A stretch of DNA of 64,000 bases from NCBI RefSeq assembly GCF_003265705.1, contig NW_020313045.1, forward strand, positions 2,776,298 to 2,840,297, in the 5' to 3' direction. Every line of letters starts with the position of its first letter. The first letter of the stretch is position 1. Below, piece after piece: positions 37,141 to 50,610 of this stretch. This DNA comes from Callorhinus ursinus (taxonomy: Eukaryota; Chordata; Mammalia; Carnivora; Otariidae). Made by a program: the position numbers and the translations under genes. The notes beneath the pieces were generated by a model that saw only the letters and a list, made by a program, of their open reading frames with translations, was not told where the DNA came from and made no database searches.

Positions 37141-38257
37141 ATTGGCAGGGAAGACCAAAGACTTCAGGAATAAAGAAATGGCAGCGGATGGCGGAAGACT
37201 AGGAGACCTGGATTTTGTCTGGTCTTAGGAATTCAGCTGGATAGGGATCAAACCACTCTGAACACCTATGAACTCAACAGGAGATCGAAGAAAAGAATAG
37301 TAACATCTCTCTGAACAAAAAGCGACCACTTACTGGAAGGTAGGACGTGTGGAGAAGTGAATCTGAGGCGATATTCGGGAGGATAGACGGCGGGGGAGGG
37401 GGCCTCCGTCGGCCGCTTCTGGCAAGTGATAGAGCCGCGGGGCACAAAATTGGAACTTTTAGAAGTCGGTTCCGCCGAGGGACCTCACTCCAGTGGCTAA
37501 GTGGGGGGTGGAAACCTCGCGGGACAGTGTGGTCTCAGAACCCTCAGGGTCACAGAAAGACCGGGGGTGCCTGAGTGTGGCAGAGCTCCCGGGTATCGGA
37601 GCAGGGAAGCCAGCTGCAGAGACAGAGCTGAGACAGGTGCGCTCAGCTCCGGGCTGCCATAAACCGTGATCCACGGCACAGTGGGGCCACTGCTCTTCCA
37701 GCAGGGACCCAACAACCGGCAGATCCGGGGCGACTCTCCTTCCTCCCCCGGGAGGAGCGGCGGGGGAGTGCACCGCAGGACTCTACTGGGTTTGGAGACT
37801 CCACACGGGGTCAGGTGCCAGAGACAGAAACAGTCCGTCACGGCCCGGTGAGCACAGAGTGCGGCTGGAGACCGGGGAGATGGGAGTGATTGACTGCTTT
37901 TCTCTGGGGGTGCACTGAGGAGTGGGGCCCCGAGTTCTCAGCTCCTCCGGGGTGGAGATTAGGAGGCCGCCATTTTCACTCTCGCCATCCAAAGCTGTAC
38001 CGAAAGCTTGCAGGGAACAAAAGCTCCCGGGAGCAAACCCGAGCAGATGACTTAGCCCAGACCAGGCAAGGGCGGGGCAATAACGCCTCCAGCAAAGACA
38101 TTTGGGAACCACGGCAACAGGCCCCTCCCCCAGAAGATCAGCAAGAACAGCCAGCCAAGACCAAGTTTACCGATCAATGAGAACTCCAGAACTCCAGAGC
38201 TAGGGAAATACTGCACATAGAATCCATGGCTTTTTTTACCATGATTTTTAGTCTTTC

Positions 38258-38450
38258 TTTTTTTAAAAATATTTTATTTATTTGAGAGAGAGAGAATGAG
38301 AGAGAGAACACATGAGAGGAAGGAGGGTCAGAGGGAGAAGCAGACTCCCCGCCGAGCAGGGAGCCCAATGCGGGACTCGATCCAGGGACTCCAGGATCAT
38401 GACCCGAGCCAAAGGCAGTCACTTAACCAACTGAGCCACCCAGGAGCCCC
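38258..38450 (-). mobile_element. Can-SINE inside the L1 5' UTR
   Basis: TTTAGTCTTTC occurs at 38247-38257 and 38451-38461. It is younger than the L1 that it interrupts. Confidence 0.95.
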
Positions 38451-39134
38451 TTTAGTCTTTCAAAGTTAATTTTTTAACTGTTTTTTTTTTTATTTTTCTT
38501 TTTCCCTTTCTCATCCAACATCTTATCAATCCCTTTTTAAAAAAAAATTATTTTTCATTTTTAGAGTCATATTCTATCCCTTCATAGTAGTTATCCTTAT
38601 TTTGGGCATATATATATATAAGTTGTTTTCTCTTTAAATTTGAGATACAGTTTCCTCCAACAGATCAAAATATACCCTAAATCTCTAGTGTATGGCTTTG
38701 TTCTAGTCTCCTGCCTGATCATCTCTCCCTTTTTTTTTTTTCCAAACAACTTCTTATCAATTCCTTTTATAAAATTTCTTATAATTTTCATCTTTACATT
38801 CATATTCCATCCCTTCATCGTATCAACCCTTATTTTTGTACATATATAAGTTTTTCTTTCTTAAAATTTTGGGAGGCACTTTCTTCTAACACACCAAAAT
38901 ACAGCCAAAATCTAGTGTGTGGCACTGATCTATGCACCAGCCTGATCATATTTGATCATATTCTGTTTTTTTGTTTTGATCTGTTTTTGTTTTTATCTTT
39001 TTCTTTTTTCTTTCTTTCCCTTTCTTTTCCCCTGGCTTCAGGTCTTTTCTGATTTGTTTAGAGTATATTTTCTGGGGACGTTGTTACCCTATTAGCATTT
39101 TGTTCTCTCATTCATCTATTCTCCACTGGACAAA

Positions 39135-40029
39135 ATGACAAGACGGAAAATATCACCTCAACAAAAAGAATAAGAGGTAGTACTGACTGCCAGGGACCTA
39201 CTCAATACGGACATTAGTACAACGTTGGACCTAGAGTTCAGAATCATGATTTTAAAGATACTAGCTGGGCTTGAAAAAAGCATGGAAGTTATTAGAGAAA
39301 CCCTTTCTGGAGAAATAAAAGAACTAAAGTCTAACCAAGTTGAAATCAAAAAGGCTATTAATGAGGTGCAATCAAAAATGGGGTGCTAACTGCTAGGATA
39401 AATGAGGCAGTAGAGAGAATCAGTGATATGGAAGACCAAATGATGGAAAATAAAGAAGCTGAGAAAAAGAGAGATAAACAACTACTGGATCATGAGGGCA
39501 GAATTCGAGAGGTAAGCGATACCATAAGACAAAACAACATTAGAATAATTGGGATCCCAGAAGAAGAAGAAAGAGAGAGAGGGGCAGAAGGTATACTGGA
39601 GAAAATTATAGCGGAGAACTTCCCTAATATGGGGAAGGAAACAGGCATCAAAATCCAGGAGGCACAGAGAACCCCTCTCAAAATCAGTAAAAATAGGTCA
39701 ACACCCCAGCATCTAATAGTAAAACTTACGACTCTCAGAGACAAAGAGAAAATCCTGAAAGCAGCTCGGGAGAAGAGATATGTAACCAACAAGGGTAGAA
39801 ACATTACATTGGCAACAGACCTATCCATAGAGACTGGCGGGCAGGAAAGGACTGGCATGATATATTCAGAGCACTAAACAAGAAAAATATGCAGACAAGA
39901 ATACTATATCCAGCTAGGCTGTCATTGAAAATAGAAGGAGAGATAAAAATCCTCCAGGACAAACAAAAACTAAAGGAATTGGCAAACACGAAACCAGCCC
40001 TACAAGAAATATTGAAAGGGGTCCTCTAA
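39135..40029 (+). pseudogene. L1 ORF1 (RNA-binding chaperone), inactivated
   Basis: ORF1p is the L1 trimeric RNA-binding protein with a coiled coil, an RRM and a C-terminal domain. Here ATG at 39135 opens M-T-R-R-K-I-S but reaches TAA after 12 codons. A one-base frameshift near 39380 changes to the frame carrying the coiled-coil-like part and the RRM (from about 39383, with N-I-R-I-I-G-I-P-E). A second frameshift near 39850 is needed to reach the terminal stop at 40027-40029. One nonsense codon and two frameshifts make it non-functional. Confidence 0.9.
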
Positions 40030-40110
40030 GCAAAGAGAGAGTCTAAAAGCAACATAGACCAGAAAAGAACACAGACAATATACAGTAACAGTCACCTTAC
40101 AGGCAATACA

Positions 40111-43100
40111 ATGGCCCTAAATTCTTATCTCTCAATAGTTACCCTGAATGTAAATGGGCTAAATGCCCCAATCAAAAGACACAGGCTACCAGACTGGATT
40201 AAAAAACAAGACCCATCAATATCCTGTTGGCAAGAGACTCATTTTAGACCCAAAGACACCCCCAGATTGAAAGTGAGGGGTTGGAAAACCATTTACCATG
40301 CTAATGGACACCAAAAGAAAGCTGGGGTGGCAATCCTTATATCAGACAGATTAAATTTTAAACCAAAGACTGTAATAAGAGAGAGGAAGGACACTATATC
40401 TTACTTAAAGGGTCTATCCAACAAGAAGATCTAACAATTGTACCTATCTATGCCCCTAACATGGGAGCAGCCAAATATATAAGGCAATTAATAACAAAAG
40501 CAAAAAAACACATTGACAAGAATACAACAATAGTGGGGGACTTTAACACCCCCCTGACTGAAATGGACAGATCATCTAAGCAAAAGATCAACAAGGAAAT
40601 AAACACTTTAAATGACACACTGGACCAAATGGACTTCACAGACATATTCAGAACATTCCAGCCCAAAGTAACAGAATACACATTCTTCTCTAGTGCCCAT
40701 GGAAAATTCTCCAGAAGAGATCACATCCTAGGTCACAAATCAGGTCTCAACAGGTACCAAAAGATTGGGATTATTCCCTACATATTTTCAGACCACAGTG
40801 CTTTGAAACTAGAACTCAATCACAAGAGGAATTTCGGAAAGAACTCAAATACATGGAGGCTAAAGATCATCCTACTAAAGAATGAATGGGTCAACCAGGA
40901 AATTAAAGAAGCATTAAAAAAATTCATGGAAACCAATGAAAATGAACACACAACTGTTCAAAATCTTTGGGATACAGCAAAGGCAGTCCTGAGAGGAAAG
41001 TATATAGCAATACAAGCCTTTCTCAAGAAACAAGAAAGGTCTCAAATACACAACCTAACCCTACACCTAAAGGAGCTGGAGAAAGAACAGCAAATAAAGC
41101 CTAAACCCAGCAGGAGAAGAGAAATCATAAAGATCAGAGCAGAAATCAATGAACTAGAAACCAAAAGAACAGTAGAACAGATCAACGAAACTAGGAGCTG
41201 GTTCTTTGAAAGAATTAACAAGATTGATAAACCCCTGGCCAGACTGATCAAAAAGAAAAGAGAAATGACCCAAATCAACAAAATCATGAATGAAAGAGGA
41301 GAGATCACAACCAACACCAAAGAAATACAAACAATTCTAAGAACATATTATGAGCAACTCTTTGTCAGCAAATTAGATAACCTGGAAGAAATGGATGCAT
41401 TCCTAGAGATGGACCAACTACCAAAACTGAACCAGGAAGAAATAGAAAACCTGAACAGACCTATAACCACGAAGGAAATTGAAGCAGTCATCAAAAATCT
41501 CCCAACAAACAAAAGCCCAGGGCCAGATGGCTTCCCAGGGGAATTCTATCAGACATTTAAAGAAGAATTAATACCTATGCTCCTGAAACTGTTCCAAAAA
41601 ATAGAAATGGAAGGAAAACTTCCAAACTCATTTTATGAGGCCAGCATTACCTTGATCCCCAAACCAGACAAAGACCCCATCAAAAAGAAGAATTACAGAC
41701 CAATATCCTCGATGAACATGGATGCAAAAATTCTCACCAAAATACTAGCCAATAGGATCCAAAAAGGATTATTCACCACGACCAGTGGGATTTATCCTTG
41801 GGCTGCAAGGTCGGTTCAACATCCGCAAATCAATCAACGTGATAGAATATATTAACAAAAGAAAGAACAAGAATCATATGATCCTCTCAATAGATGCAGA
41901 AAAAGCATTTGACAAAGTACAGCATCCTTTCTTGATCAAAACTCTTCAGAGTATAGGGATAGAGGATACCTACCTCAATATCATAAAAGCCATCTATGAA
42001 AAACCTACAGCAAATATCATTCTCAATGGGGAAAAACTGAGGGCTTTCCCCCTAAGGTCAGGAACGCAGCAGGGATGTCCACTCTCACCACTGCTATTCA
42101 ACATAGTATTAGAAGTCCTAGCCACAGCAATGAGACAACAAAAAGAAATCAAAGGCATCCAAATCGGCAAAGAGGAAGTCAAACTCTCACTCTTTGCAGA
42201 TGATATGATACTTTATGTGGAAAACCCAAAAGACTCCACCCCAAAACTGCTAGAACTCATACAGGAATTCAGTAAAGTGGCAGGATATAAAATCAATGCA
42301 CAGAAATCAGTGGCATTCCTATACACCAACAACAAGACAGAAGAGAGACAAATTAAGGAGTCGATCCCATTTACAATTGCACCCAAAACCATAAGATACC
42401 TAGGAATAAATCTAACCAAAGAGGCAAAGGGTCTGTACTCAGACAACTATAAAATACTCATGAAAGAAACTGAGGAAGACACAAAGAAATGGAAAAATGT
42501 TCCATGCTCATGGATTGGAAGAACAAACATTGTGAAGATGTCAATGCTACCTAGAGCAATCTACATATTCAATGCAATCCCCATCAAAATATCATCCACT
42601 TTTTTCAAAAAATTGGAACAACTAATCCTAAAATTTGTATGGAATCAGAAGAGACCCCGAATAGCCAGAGGAATGTTGAAAAAGAAAAGCAAAGCTGGCG
42701 GCATCACAATTCCGGACTTCCAACTCTATTACAAAGCTGTCATCATTAAGACAGCATGGTACTGGCACAAAAACAGACACATAGATCAATGGAACAGAAT
42801 AGAGAGCCCAGGAATGGGCCCTCAACTCTATGGTCAACTCATCTTGGACAAAGCAGGAAAGAACGTCCAATGGAAAAAAGACAGTCTCTTCATCAACAAA
42901 TGGTGTTGGGAAAATTGGACAGCCACATGCAGAAGAATGAAACTGGACCATTTCCTTACACCACACACAAAAATAGACTCCAAATGGTTGAAAGACCTAA
43001 ACGTGAGACAGGAGTCCATCAAAATCCTAAAGGAGAACACAGGCGGCAATCTCTTCGACCTCAGCCGCAGCAACTTCTTCCTGGAAACATCGCCAAAGGC

Positions 43101-43895
43101 AAGGGAAGCAAGGGCAAAAATGAACTATTGGGACTTCATCAAGATAAAAAGCTTCTGCACAGCCAAAGAAACAGTCCACAAAACCAAAAGACAACCGACA
43201 GAATGGGAGAAAATATTTGCAAATGACATATCAGATAAAGGGCTAGTATCCAAAATCTATTATTTATCAAACTCAACACCCAAGGAACAAATAATCCAAT
43301 CAAGAAATGGGCCGAAGACACGAACAGACATTTTTCCAAAGAAGACATCCAAATGGCCAACAGACACATGAAAAAGTGCTCCACATCGCTCGGCATCAGG
43401 GAAATCCAAATCAAAACCTCCATGAGATACAACCTCACACCCGTCAGAATGGCTAATGACAGATGTTGGCGGGGATGCGGAGAAAGGGGAACCCTCCTAC
43501 CCTGTTGGTGGGAATTGAAGCTGGTGCAAGCACTCTGGAAAACAGTATGGAGGTTCCTCAAACAGTTGAAAATAGAGCTACCATACGATCCAGCAATTGC
43601 ACTACTGGGTATTTACCCCAAAGATACAAATGTAGGGATCCAAAGGGGTATGTGCACCCCGATGTTTATAGCAGGAATGTCCACAATAGCCAAACTGTGG
43701 AAAGAGCCAAGATGTCCATCGACGGATGAATGGATAAAGAAGAGGTGATATATATACACTATGGAATATCATGCAGCCATCAAAAGGAATGAGATCTTGC
43801 CATTTGCAACGATGTGGATGGAACTGGAAGGTGTTATGCTGAGTGAAATAAGTCAATCGGAGAAAGACATGTATTATATGACCTCACTGATATGA
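40111..43895 (+). pseudogene. L1 ORF2 (endonuclease-reverse transcriptase), inactivated
   Basis: ORF2p nicks target DNA and reverse-transcribes L1 RNA. Visible parts in order: the APE-type endonuclease with T-L-N-V-N-G-L-N (from about 40141), Q-E-T, G-D-F-N and S-D-H-S-A-L (about 40790); the reverse transcriptase with F-A-D-D (42192-42203); and a Cys-rich C-terminus. Breaks: a frameshift near 40425, small indels near 41770-41790, a frameshift near 43285 and an in-frame TGA at 43746. In the Cys-rich segment (about 43470-43520) a Pro and a Leu stand where mammalian L1s usually have His and Cys. The frame ends at 43893-43895. It starts 81 nt after the ORF1 stop. Confidence 0.92.
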
Positions 43896-43904
43896 GGAAT
43901 TATT

Positions 43905-44342
43905 AATCTCAGGAAACAAACTGAGGGTTGCTGGAGTCGGGGGGTGGGAGGGATGGGATGGCTGGGTGACAGACACTGGGGAGGGTATGTGCTATGGTGA
44001 GCGCTGTGAATTGTGCAAGACTGTTGAATCACAGATCTGTACCTCTGAAACATATAATGCAATATATAGTTAAGAAAAAAAAAAAAGAAGATAGCACGAG
44101 GGGAAGAAGGAAGGGGGTAAGTCGGAGGGGGAGACGAAGCATGAGAGACGATGGACTCTGAAAAACAAACTGAGGGTTCTGGGGGGGGCGGGAGGATGGG
44201 TTAGCCTGGTGATGGGTATTAAAAACGGCAAGTTCAGCATGGAGCACTGGGTGTTATGCACAAACAATGAATCATGGAACACTACATCAAAAACTAATGA
44301 TGTAATGTATGGTGTTTAACATAACAATAAAAAATTAAAAAA
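43905..44342 (+). repeat. L1 3' UTR with duplicated G-rich tracts
   Basis: Two segments begin caaactgagggtt (about 43917 and 44168) and lead into G-runs (ggggggtggga, ggggggggcggg) with quadruplex potential. An internal A-run at about 44075-44088 separates them. The terminal text matches the truncated copies at 12.25-12.54 kb and 63.93 kb. Confidence 0.8.
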
Positions 44343-44639
44343 AAAGAAATGGCAGCAAGGTAGGAAGTACATACTTATGGAAGGGGATGACTACTGCATT
44401 GGGCATGGAAATGGAGAAAAGTAGAAAGTAAAGGCAGAAATGTAAGCGGGAGCATTGCTATAGGGACCTTATCAATCCAATACAGTAAAATAAAATATTT
44501 TATATCTTTATATCTTATATTTTATATATTTATATCTTTTAAGGTTGAGACAAATATTTAGAATCAAAATAAAATTACTTCTCGATCTTTATTTCTACAT
44601 TTATCGATGCCAATGACATGAGGATTGTACATCAAAAGA

Positions 44640-44865
44640 ACAGAATCCCTGCCTTCCTAAAGTTCATAATCCAGAGAGGAAGAAAACACGTAAACAAGTA
44701 GAGATACATTACTTAGCAGAGATGCATACACAGCATAATGTTATATTAGATCACGATTAATTATTTCTGGAAAAGATGGGTAAAGACATAGAGATAGGGC
44801 GACATTTGAACTGGGCCTTCAGAGTAAAAATAAAATCACTGAGTATGTTCCCAAACAGGATTTTT

Positions 44866-44904
<39 letters not shown>

Positions 44905-45420
44905 TATTTCAGTGGTAAACTGACTTCCTGAATGTCTAATAGTTGCTTTTTCTCCTAGACATCTCTATATTCTCCAAATAAATCCCTCAGTATATTTCTA
45001 CTAAATGAATTAGGCTTCCCAGTAAGCTCTACACATTAAGAGTTTCATCCCATTTGGTACGAGCAGCATTGGGCCTTACCAAATTATTCAGTTTTCTATT
45101 AGTCATCCCTTCAGCATTTCTGTACAGTATTAAATTTGTGCCACATTATTTTTTACTTTATGAGCTACCCATAGCTATTTCAAATTTATATTTGGAGAAA
45201 ATTCAGCTTCAGATTCACCTCCTATAGAAGGCCTCTTCTGACTCAACTGTCTGTCTTGTAACCTGTGCATAGTACAAATAACACTCCATTATAATAATGT
45301 ATTATATTTTTCTTTTCTCTCCACTAGGCTGTATACCCTTGGAGAAAAAGAACACTGTTGTCATCTTTGTATCCTAGCATAGTAGGCACGTAATAAATTT
45401 TTGCTAAATCAGTCAATGAC
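44640..45420 (+). repeat. L2-like ancient remnants with a (TA)n tract
   Basis: About 44640-44830 resembles the L2-like stretch at 36.9 kb. A pure TA run lies at 44869-44900. About 45215-45420 is an L2 3' end (cctcttctgactcaactgtc ... ccactaggctgtataccctt ... gtaggcacgtaataaa). Confidence 0.5.
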
Positions 45421-45474
45421 TGCATAGGAATTAGAACGGGATACTTACATAAAAACAAGACAAAACAAAACATA

Positions 45475-45660
45475 GACCTGAGTTCTGGCTCTTCTACCTC
45501 CTAGCTGTAGGACTTTGAGAAGATCACTTACTACTTGTTTTCATCTGGAAAAAAAAACAAAAAACAAAAATAGCAACACAAACTATTAACTACAGTCCTG
45601 TCTGTCTCAAAGGGGAATTATAAAGTACTAAATAAAGGAAGCAGTAATCCCTATTAGGAT
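45475..45660 (+). repeat. MIR remnant
   Basis: Forward wording: gagttctggctcttctacct, cctagctgtaggactttgag and tctgtctcaaaggggaatta. Confidence 0.6.
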
Positions 45661-46489
45661 AGGAAACAAGTCTTTTACAATCCCCGCACTCTCTTGCATT
45701 ATTCCTAAAACTGGTGAGAGCACAGTGAAAACACTACAAGAAATGCCCAGAGGTGAGGGAGGACATAGCATTTCAGGAACTACTCAACAGTGTAGTGTGG
45801 CCAGAGCATACTACTAGCCAGATAGAGATGTCGAGGCAGGCAGGGGTCAGATATCCAAGGCTTTAAATTAGCCATGTTAAGAATTCTGGACTTTATCCTA
45901 GAGGAAATAGGAAGCTATTTCACTGTTTAAAATTTCTTCTCTGGTGTAACACTTGACTAACATTTTTACTGTGGTAAAATTATAATCACTGGCAGCTATT
46001 AACATTTGAAGGTATTTTAAGATAGCAAATAGCAACTCTCTCAATGACAGTGACCAAAACACTTAAGTTGTATCCAGAAACATTTTTTAAAGACTAAAAT
46101 GATAATGATAGGACATATCTGTCATTTTAAAGAATATCTTTACTTGGCAAAATAAAAAGCTGGCAAATTCACCATTTCTTTGTTAAAAAAAGAAAAAGAA
46201 AAAAGGTCTATGAACTTCTAGAGCAACTCCTGTTAAGGTATTCAAACTATACCTGAATACCTGTTAAGAAGTTTTTTAACAGTTTAATTTTCCTCCTGCC
46301 TTCCAAGCCATCTACTTTGAGATTGTTTAAAATAAACCTAATTATGACAACCTTCAGATTCTTAAAGACTTAGGTCTCCCCTCTAGCTTCTCTTTTCAAA
46401 GCTACAAGCAAAATATTTCCAGCTTATTGAAATGTGAAAAATCCTATCTAAAAAATAAAAAGAGATACTACAAAATTCCCTCAGATGAA

Positions 46490-49400
46490 TAAAATTGAAA
46501 ACACAACATAGCAAAACTTATGATAATGCAAAAACAATGCTCTAAGAGAAACATACTTGTAAACAACTACATTAAACAAATCTAATTGATAACCTAACTG
46601 TACACTTTAAGGAAATGAGCAAACTAAGTCCAAAGGAAGGAGAAAGAAATAATGAAGATTAGAGCGGAGATAAGTGAAATAAAGAAGAGAAAGACAATAA
46701 AGGAAAATCAATGAAATTTAACATTAGTTTTCTGAAAAGATCAACAAAGTTCACAAATCTTTAACTAGACTGGCTAAGAGAGAAGTTCCAAATTAATAAA
46801 AACAGAATCCAAAGAGGATATTAATATAGACTTTTACTTTATAATATAGACTTTACAAGTCTATATAAGGACTATATAAGCCCTTTTCATATAAGAATAG
46901 TTAAGTCCTTTTTATAGAAGAATAGTATTATAAGAATAATAGGAACAACTGCACACCAACAAATTGGATAAGCCTAGATGAAATGGACAAATTGTATGTT
47001 ACATAAGCTACCCAAATTGATTAGAAAAGCAGAAAATCTAAATAGACCTAAAACAAATAAGATTGAATCTGTAATCAAAAACCTCCCAACAAAGAAAAAC
47101 CCAGGACCAGATGGTTTCAATGGTGAATTCTACCGAATATTTAAAGAATTGACACCAATTCCTCTCAAATTCTTCCACAAAAGTGAAAAGTCAGAAGTAC
47201 TCTCTGATTTTGTGAAGTTAACATTACCCTGATAATGAAGCCAAAGACATTACAAGGGAAAAAACCCAAAACCAAAAAACAGAACAAGACACTAAAGACT
47301 AATGTCTCTTTTGAATACAGAGGCAGAAATTGTCAACAAAATACTAGCAGATCAAATCCAGCAGCATATTATACATATACATATACGTACATATACAGTA
47401 TATTATAAGAACAAGTAGGAATTATCCTAGGCATGTAAAGGTAATTAAGATACAAAACCAATCAATGTAACACACTGCATTAATAAAATAAAGGTAAAAA
47501 CACATCATCATCATATCAATTGATACAAAAAAGCATTTGACAAAATCTAACACCCTTCCAACACCCTTTCATGATTAAAATACTGAATAAAATAGGAATA
47601 GAAAGGAATTTCCTCAACATGATAAAGGCCATGTATGAACAACTTAGAGCTAATATCAAACTCAATGATAAGAGAATTAAAAAAGAGAATTTGCCCCAAC
47701 ATCAGGAACAAGATAAGGAAGCCCACTTTCACCACTTCTATCCAATACAGAACCAAAAGATCCAGTCAGAGAAAATGGGCAAGAAAGGAAAATAAAAGCC
47801 ATCTAAAATAGAATGGAAGAAGTACAATCATCTTGTTCACAGATAACATGATCTTATATGTAGAAAACTGTAAATAACACATACACATACACACATGCAT
47901 GCAAACAAACTGCTAGAGCTAATAAACAAATTCAGCAAAATTCTAGGATACAAATCTATGCAGAAAGATCAGTTGTATTTCTGTAAGACAGCAATCAACA
48001 TTCCGGAAAGGAAATTAAAAACAGTTCCATTTATGATAGCATTAAAAAAATAAAAATTTAGGAATAAATTTAATGAAGGACATGTAAGCTGTGTACACTG
48101 AAGACTGTATACCGTTTTGAAGACAAAACAGTGCTGAAAGGAATTAAGGTAGATCTAAATCAATGTAAAGACATCCTGTGTACATGGATTGAAAGACTTA
48201 ATATTGTTAAGACAACAATACTGCCCAAACCAATCCACACATTCAATGCATTTCCTATCAAAATCCCAATGATTTTTTTGCATATATAGAAAAACTCATC
48301 CTAAAATTCATATGGAATTCCAAGGGACCCAGAATAACCAAAACAATCTCAAAAAAGAACGAAGTTGGGCCCACACTTCCCATTTTCAAAACTTACTACA
48401 AAACTACAGTAATCAAAACAATGTGTTACTGGCATAAGGATAGACATATAGACCAATGGAATAGAAAGTCCAGAAATAAACCCTCACATGGTCAACTGAT
48501 TTTTGACAAGGGTGCCAAGAACATTCAATGGGGAAAAACAGTCTCTTCTACAACTGATGTTGGGAAAACTAGATAGCCACCTGCAAAAGAATAAAATCTT
48601 ACTTTATACCATAAAAAAAAACAACGGAAATAAATCAAAGATCTAAATTTAAGAGCTGAAACTATAACACTATTAGAGGAAAACATAGGGGCAAATCTTC
48701 ATGATTTTGGACTGGCAATGGTTTCTTAAATGTAACACCAAAAAAACGGGTTAACGAAAGAAAAAAAAAAGACAGATGAATTGGGCTTCGTAAAAATTAA
48801 AAACTTGTGCACCAAAGAATACTATCAAGAGAGTAAAAAGCAACCTGCAGAATGGGGCAAAATATATGCAAATCATGTATCTGGTAAAAGTTTAATATCT
48901 AGAATTTATAAAGAACTCCTACAAACTCACTACTATAAAGTTAAACAACCCAACTTAAATAAAAATGGACAAAGGACTTCAATATACATTTATCCAAAGA
49001 AGATACAGGAATGGCCAATAAACAGAGATACTCAACATCAGTCATTAGGACAATGCAAACCAAAATCACAATGAGATATCATTTCACAACGACTTAAGAA
49101 TATTATTTTTCAAATGAAAAATAAGCATTTGAAAGGATGTGGAAAAACTGGCAATCTCATACATCGCTGGTAGTAATGTAAAATGGTACAGCCACTATGC
49201 AGAAGTGCGGTGGTTCCACGAAAAGTTAAACACAGAATTACCATATAACCTAGCAATTCTACTCCTATATACTCTATACCCAAAAGAATTAAAAACAGGG
49301 ACTCAAAAATTTATACACATTTATATGCAAATAGTAGCATTATCCACAATAGCCAAAAGTTCAAAAACAATCCAAGTGTCCATCAACAGATGAACAAAAT

Positions 49401-49738
49401 CTGTAGATACCTAAAATGGAATGTGATCCGACCGTGAAAAGGGGATAAAGTTCTGATATATGCTGCAGTGTGGATGAACCGTGAACCTTGAAAACATTAT
49501 GCCAAGTATAAGTAGACACAAAAGGGAAAATATTGTATGATTCCACTTATATGAAATACCTAGATTAGGCAAATTTATAGAGATAAAAAGATTACACACT
49601 ACCAGAGGCTGGGGAGAGGGAAAAAACAGAAGATAGTAGTGATGGTTGCACAATATTGTGAGTGGAATTAATGTCACTAAATTGTACATATAACACATTT
49701 AAAAAAATAAATTTAATATTTTTAATTAAAAAAAAAAG
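46490..49738 (+). mobile_element. Older degenerate L1, ORF2 and 3' end
   Basis: Reverse-transcriptase-region peptides survive in broken frames. 46978-47232 contains K-N-L-P-T-K-K-N-P-G-P-D-G-F, and 48781-49074 holds a C-terminal part (G-F-V-K-I-K-N-L-C-T). An A-rich tail ends near 49738. Many stops and indels make it older than the L1 at 37-44 kb. It lacks the 5' UTR, ORF1 and most of the endonuclease. Confidence 0.85.
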
Positions 49739-49744
49739 CCAGAT

Positions 49745-49900
49745 ATGTTCTTTCTCAAGGCCTTTGTACTTGTTATGTACACTCTTCCCTCATTTCATTC
49801 AGTTCTTTTCTCAAAAGTAACTTTCTCAATGAGGCCATTCCTGACCACCCTCTCTAAAATGTCATCATTTCCTGTCCTTATCTGAAATTAAATTTTTAAA
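49745..49900 (+). repeat. L2 3'-end remnant
   Basis: The wording ctcaaggcctttgtacttgt and tgaggccattcctgaccacc is typical of L2 3' ends. Confidence 0.6.
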
Positions 49901-50424
49901 ATCTTTTAACTAAAAAAAGACCATGATTTTTCCTCCTCTTGAAGACATCAATCATAACGTTCCATATCTAAAATTCCTTTAAAAAATTATAGGAAGGACA
50001 ATCATTATATTAAGTTGTAGGAATATTCTCATTTTTAAATGTTTTAGGCTAATATGATCTTAACATATAACATGAGTACTAGCAAAAATTAGAACCCAAC
50101 AGAAATATAAACCAACTTGAAATAGTTATCCAGACAGACATCCTTCTAAATTACTTCCAACAGCTAACTAACAATTAAATCTTAGGTCATTCTATTAAGG
50201 TACAATACACAAAATCATTATAGAAGCCCACATGATAAAAGACTTTAATGTCACATATCCCAATCTCTAAACTATTCTATCAAATCCCATCCTAAACTCT
50301 GCTGTATGTATCATCAGTATGTTTTGGATTAATCTCACTGCAATATATACAACTTTAACTGTTTAATAATAAAATAGATTTACTAGTCAATTAGAAAAAC
50401 ATCTGGCAAGTGTAAATTAGTAAC

Positions 50425-50610
50425 TGTGTAGCTGAGGGACCCCAGGTTTCTACCATCTCTCTAAACTGTGTAACCTTGAGCAGTTCTTGGAACCTCTCAG
50501 TCTGCTTTCAACAGATAATCATCTAGTTGGCAGGGTTATTGCAGAGTTCAGAAGAATATATTCAAAGTCTCAAAACATAGTAAATGCTCAATAAATATGT
50601 ATTTTCCTCT
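50425..50610 (+). repeat. MIR
   Basis: Landmarks: actgtgtaaccttgagcagt, gttggcagggttattgcaga and catagtaaatgctcaataaa. Confidence 0.65.

Larger units (their letters stand above)
37186..44342 (+). mobile_element. Full-length L1 (LINE-1), disabled
   Basis: This is a complete insertion: 5' UTR starting ggatggcggaagactagg, ORF1, ORF2, a 3' UTR with G-rich tracts and an A-rich tail. AAAGAAATGGCAGC flanks it at 37172-37185 and 44343-44356. The 5' UTR (37.2-38.2 kb) retains many CpGs and has a YY1-like ATGGCGG at its start, as in other mammalian L1 promoters. A Can-SINE sits in the 5' UTR at 38258-38450. Both ORFs are broken. It is antisense to CHD9 within intron 1. The intact target duplication and retained CpGs suggest moderate age within carnivores. 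Confidence 0.95.

Noticed and set aside
37347..38180. Several 60-114-codon frames on both strands near 37.3-38.2 kb
   Set aside because: They lie in the CpG-rich 5' UTR of the L1 element and carry no L1 ORF0-like or other recognised protein.
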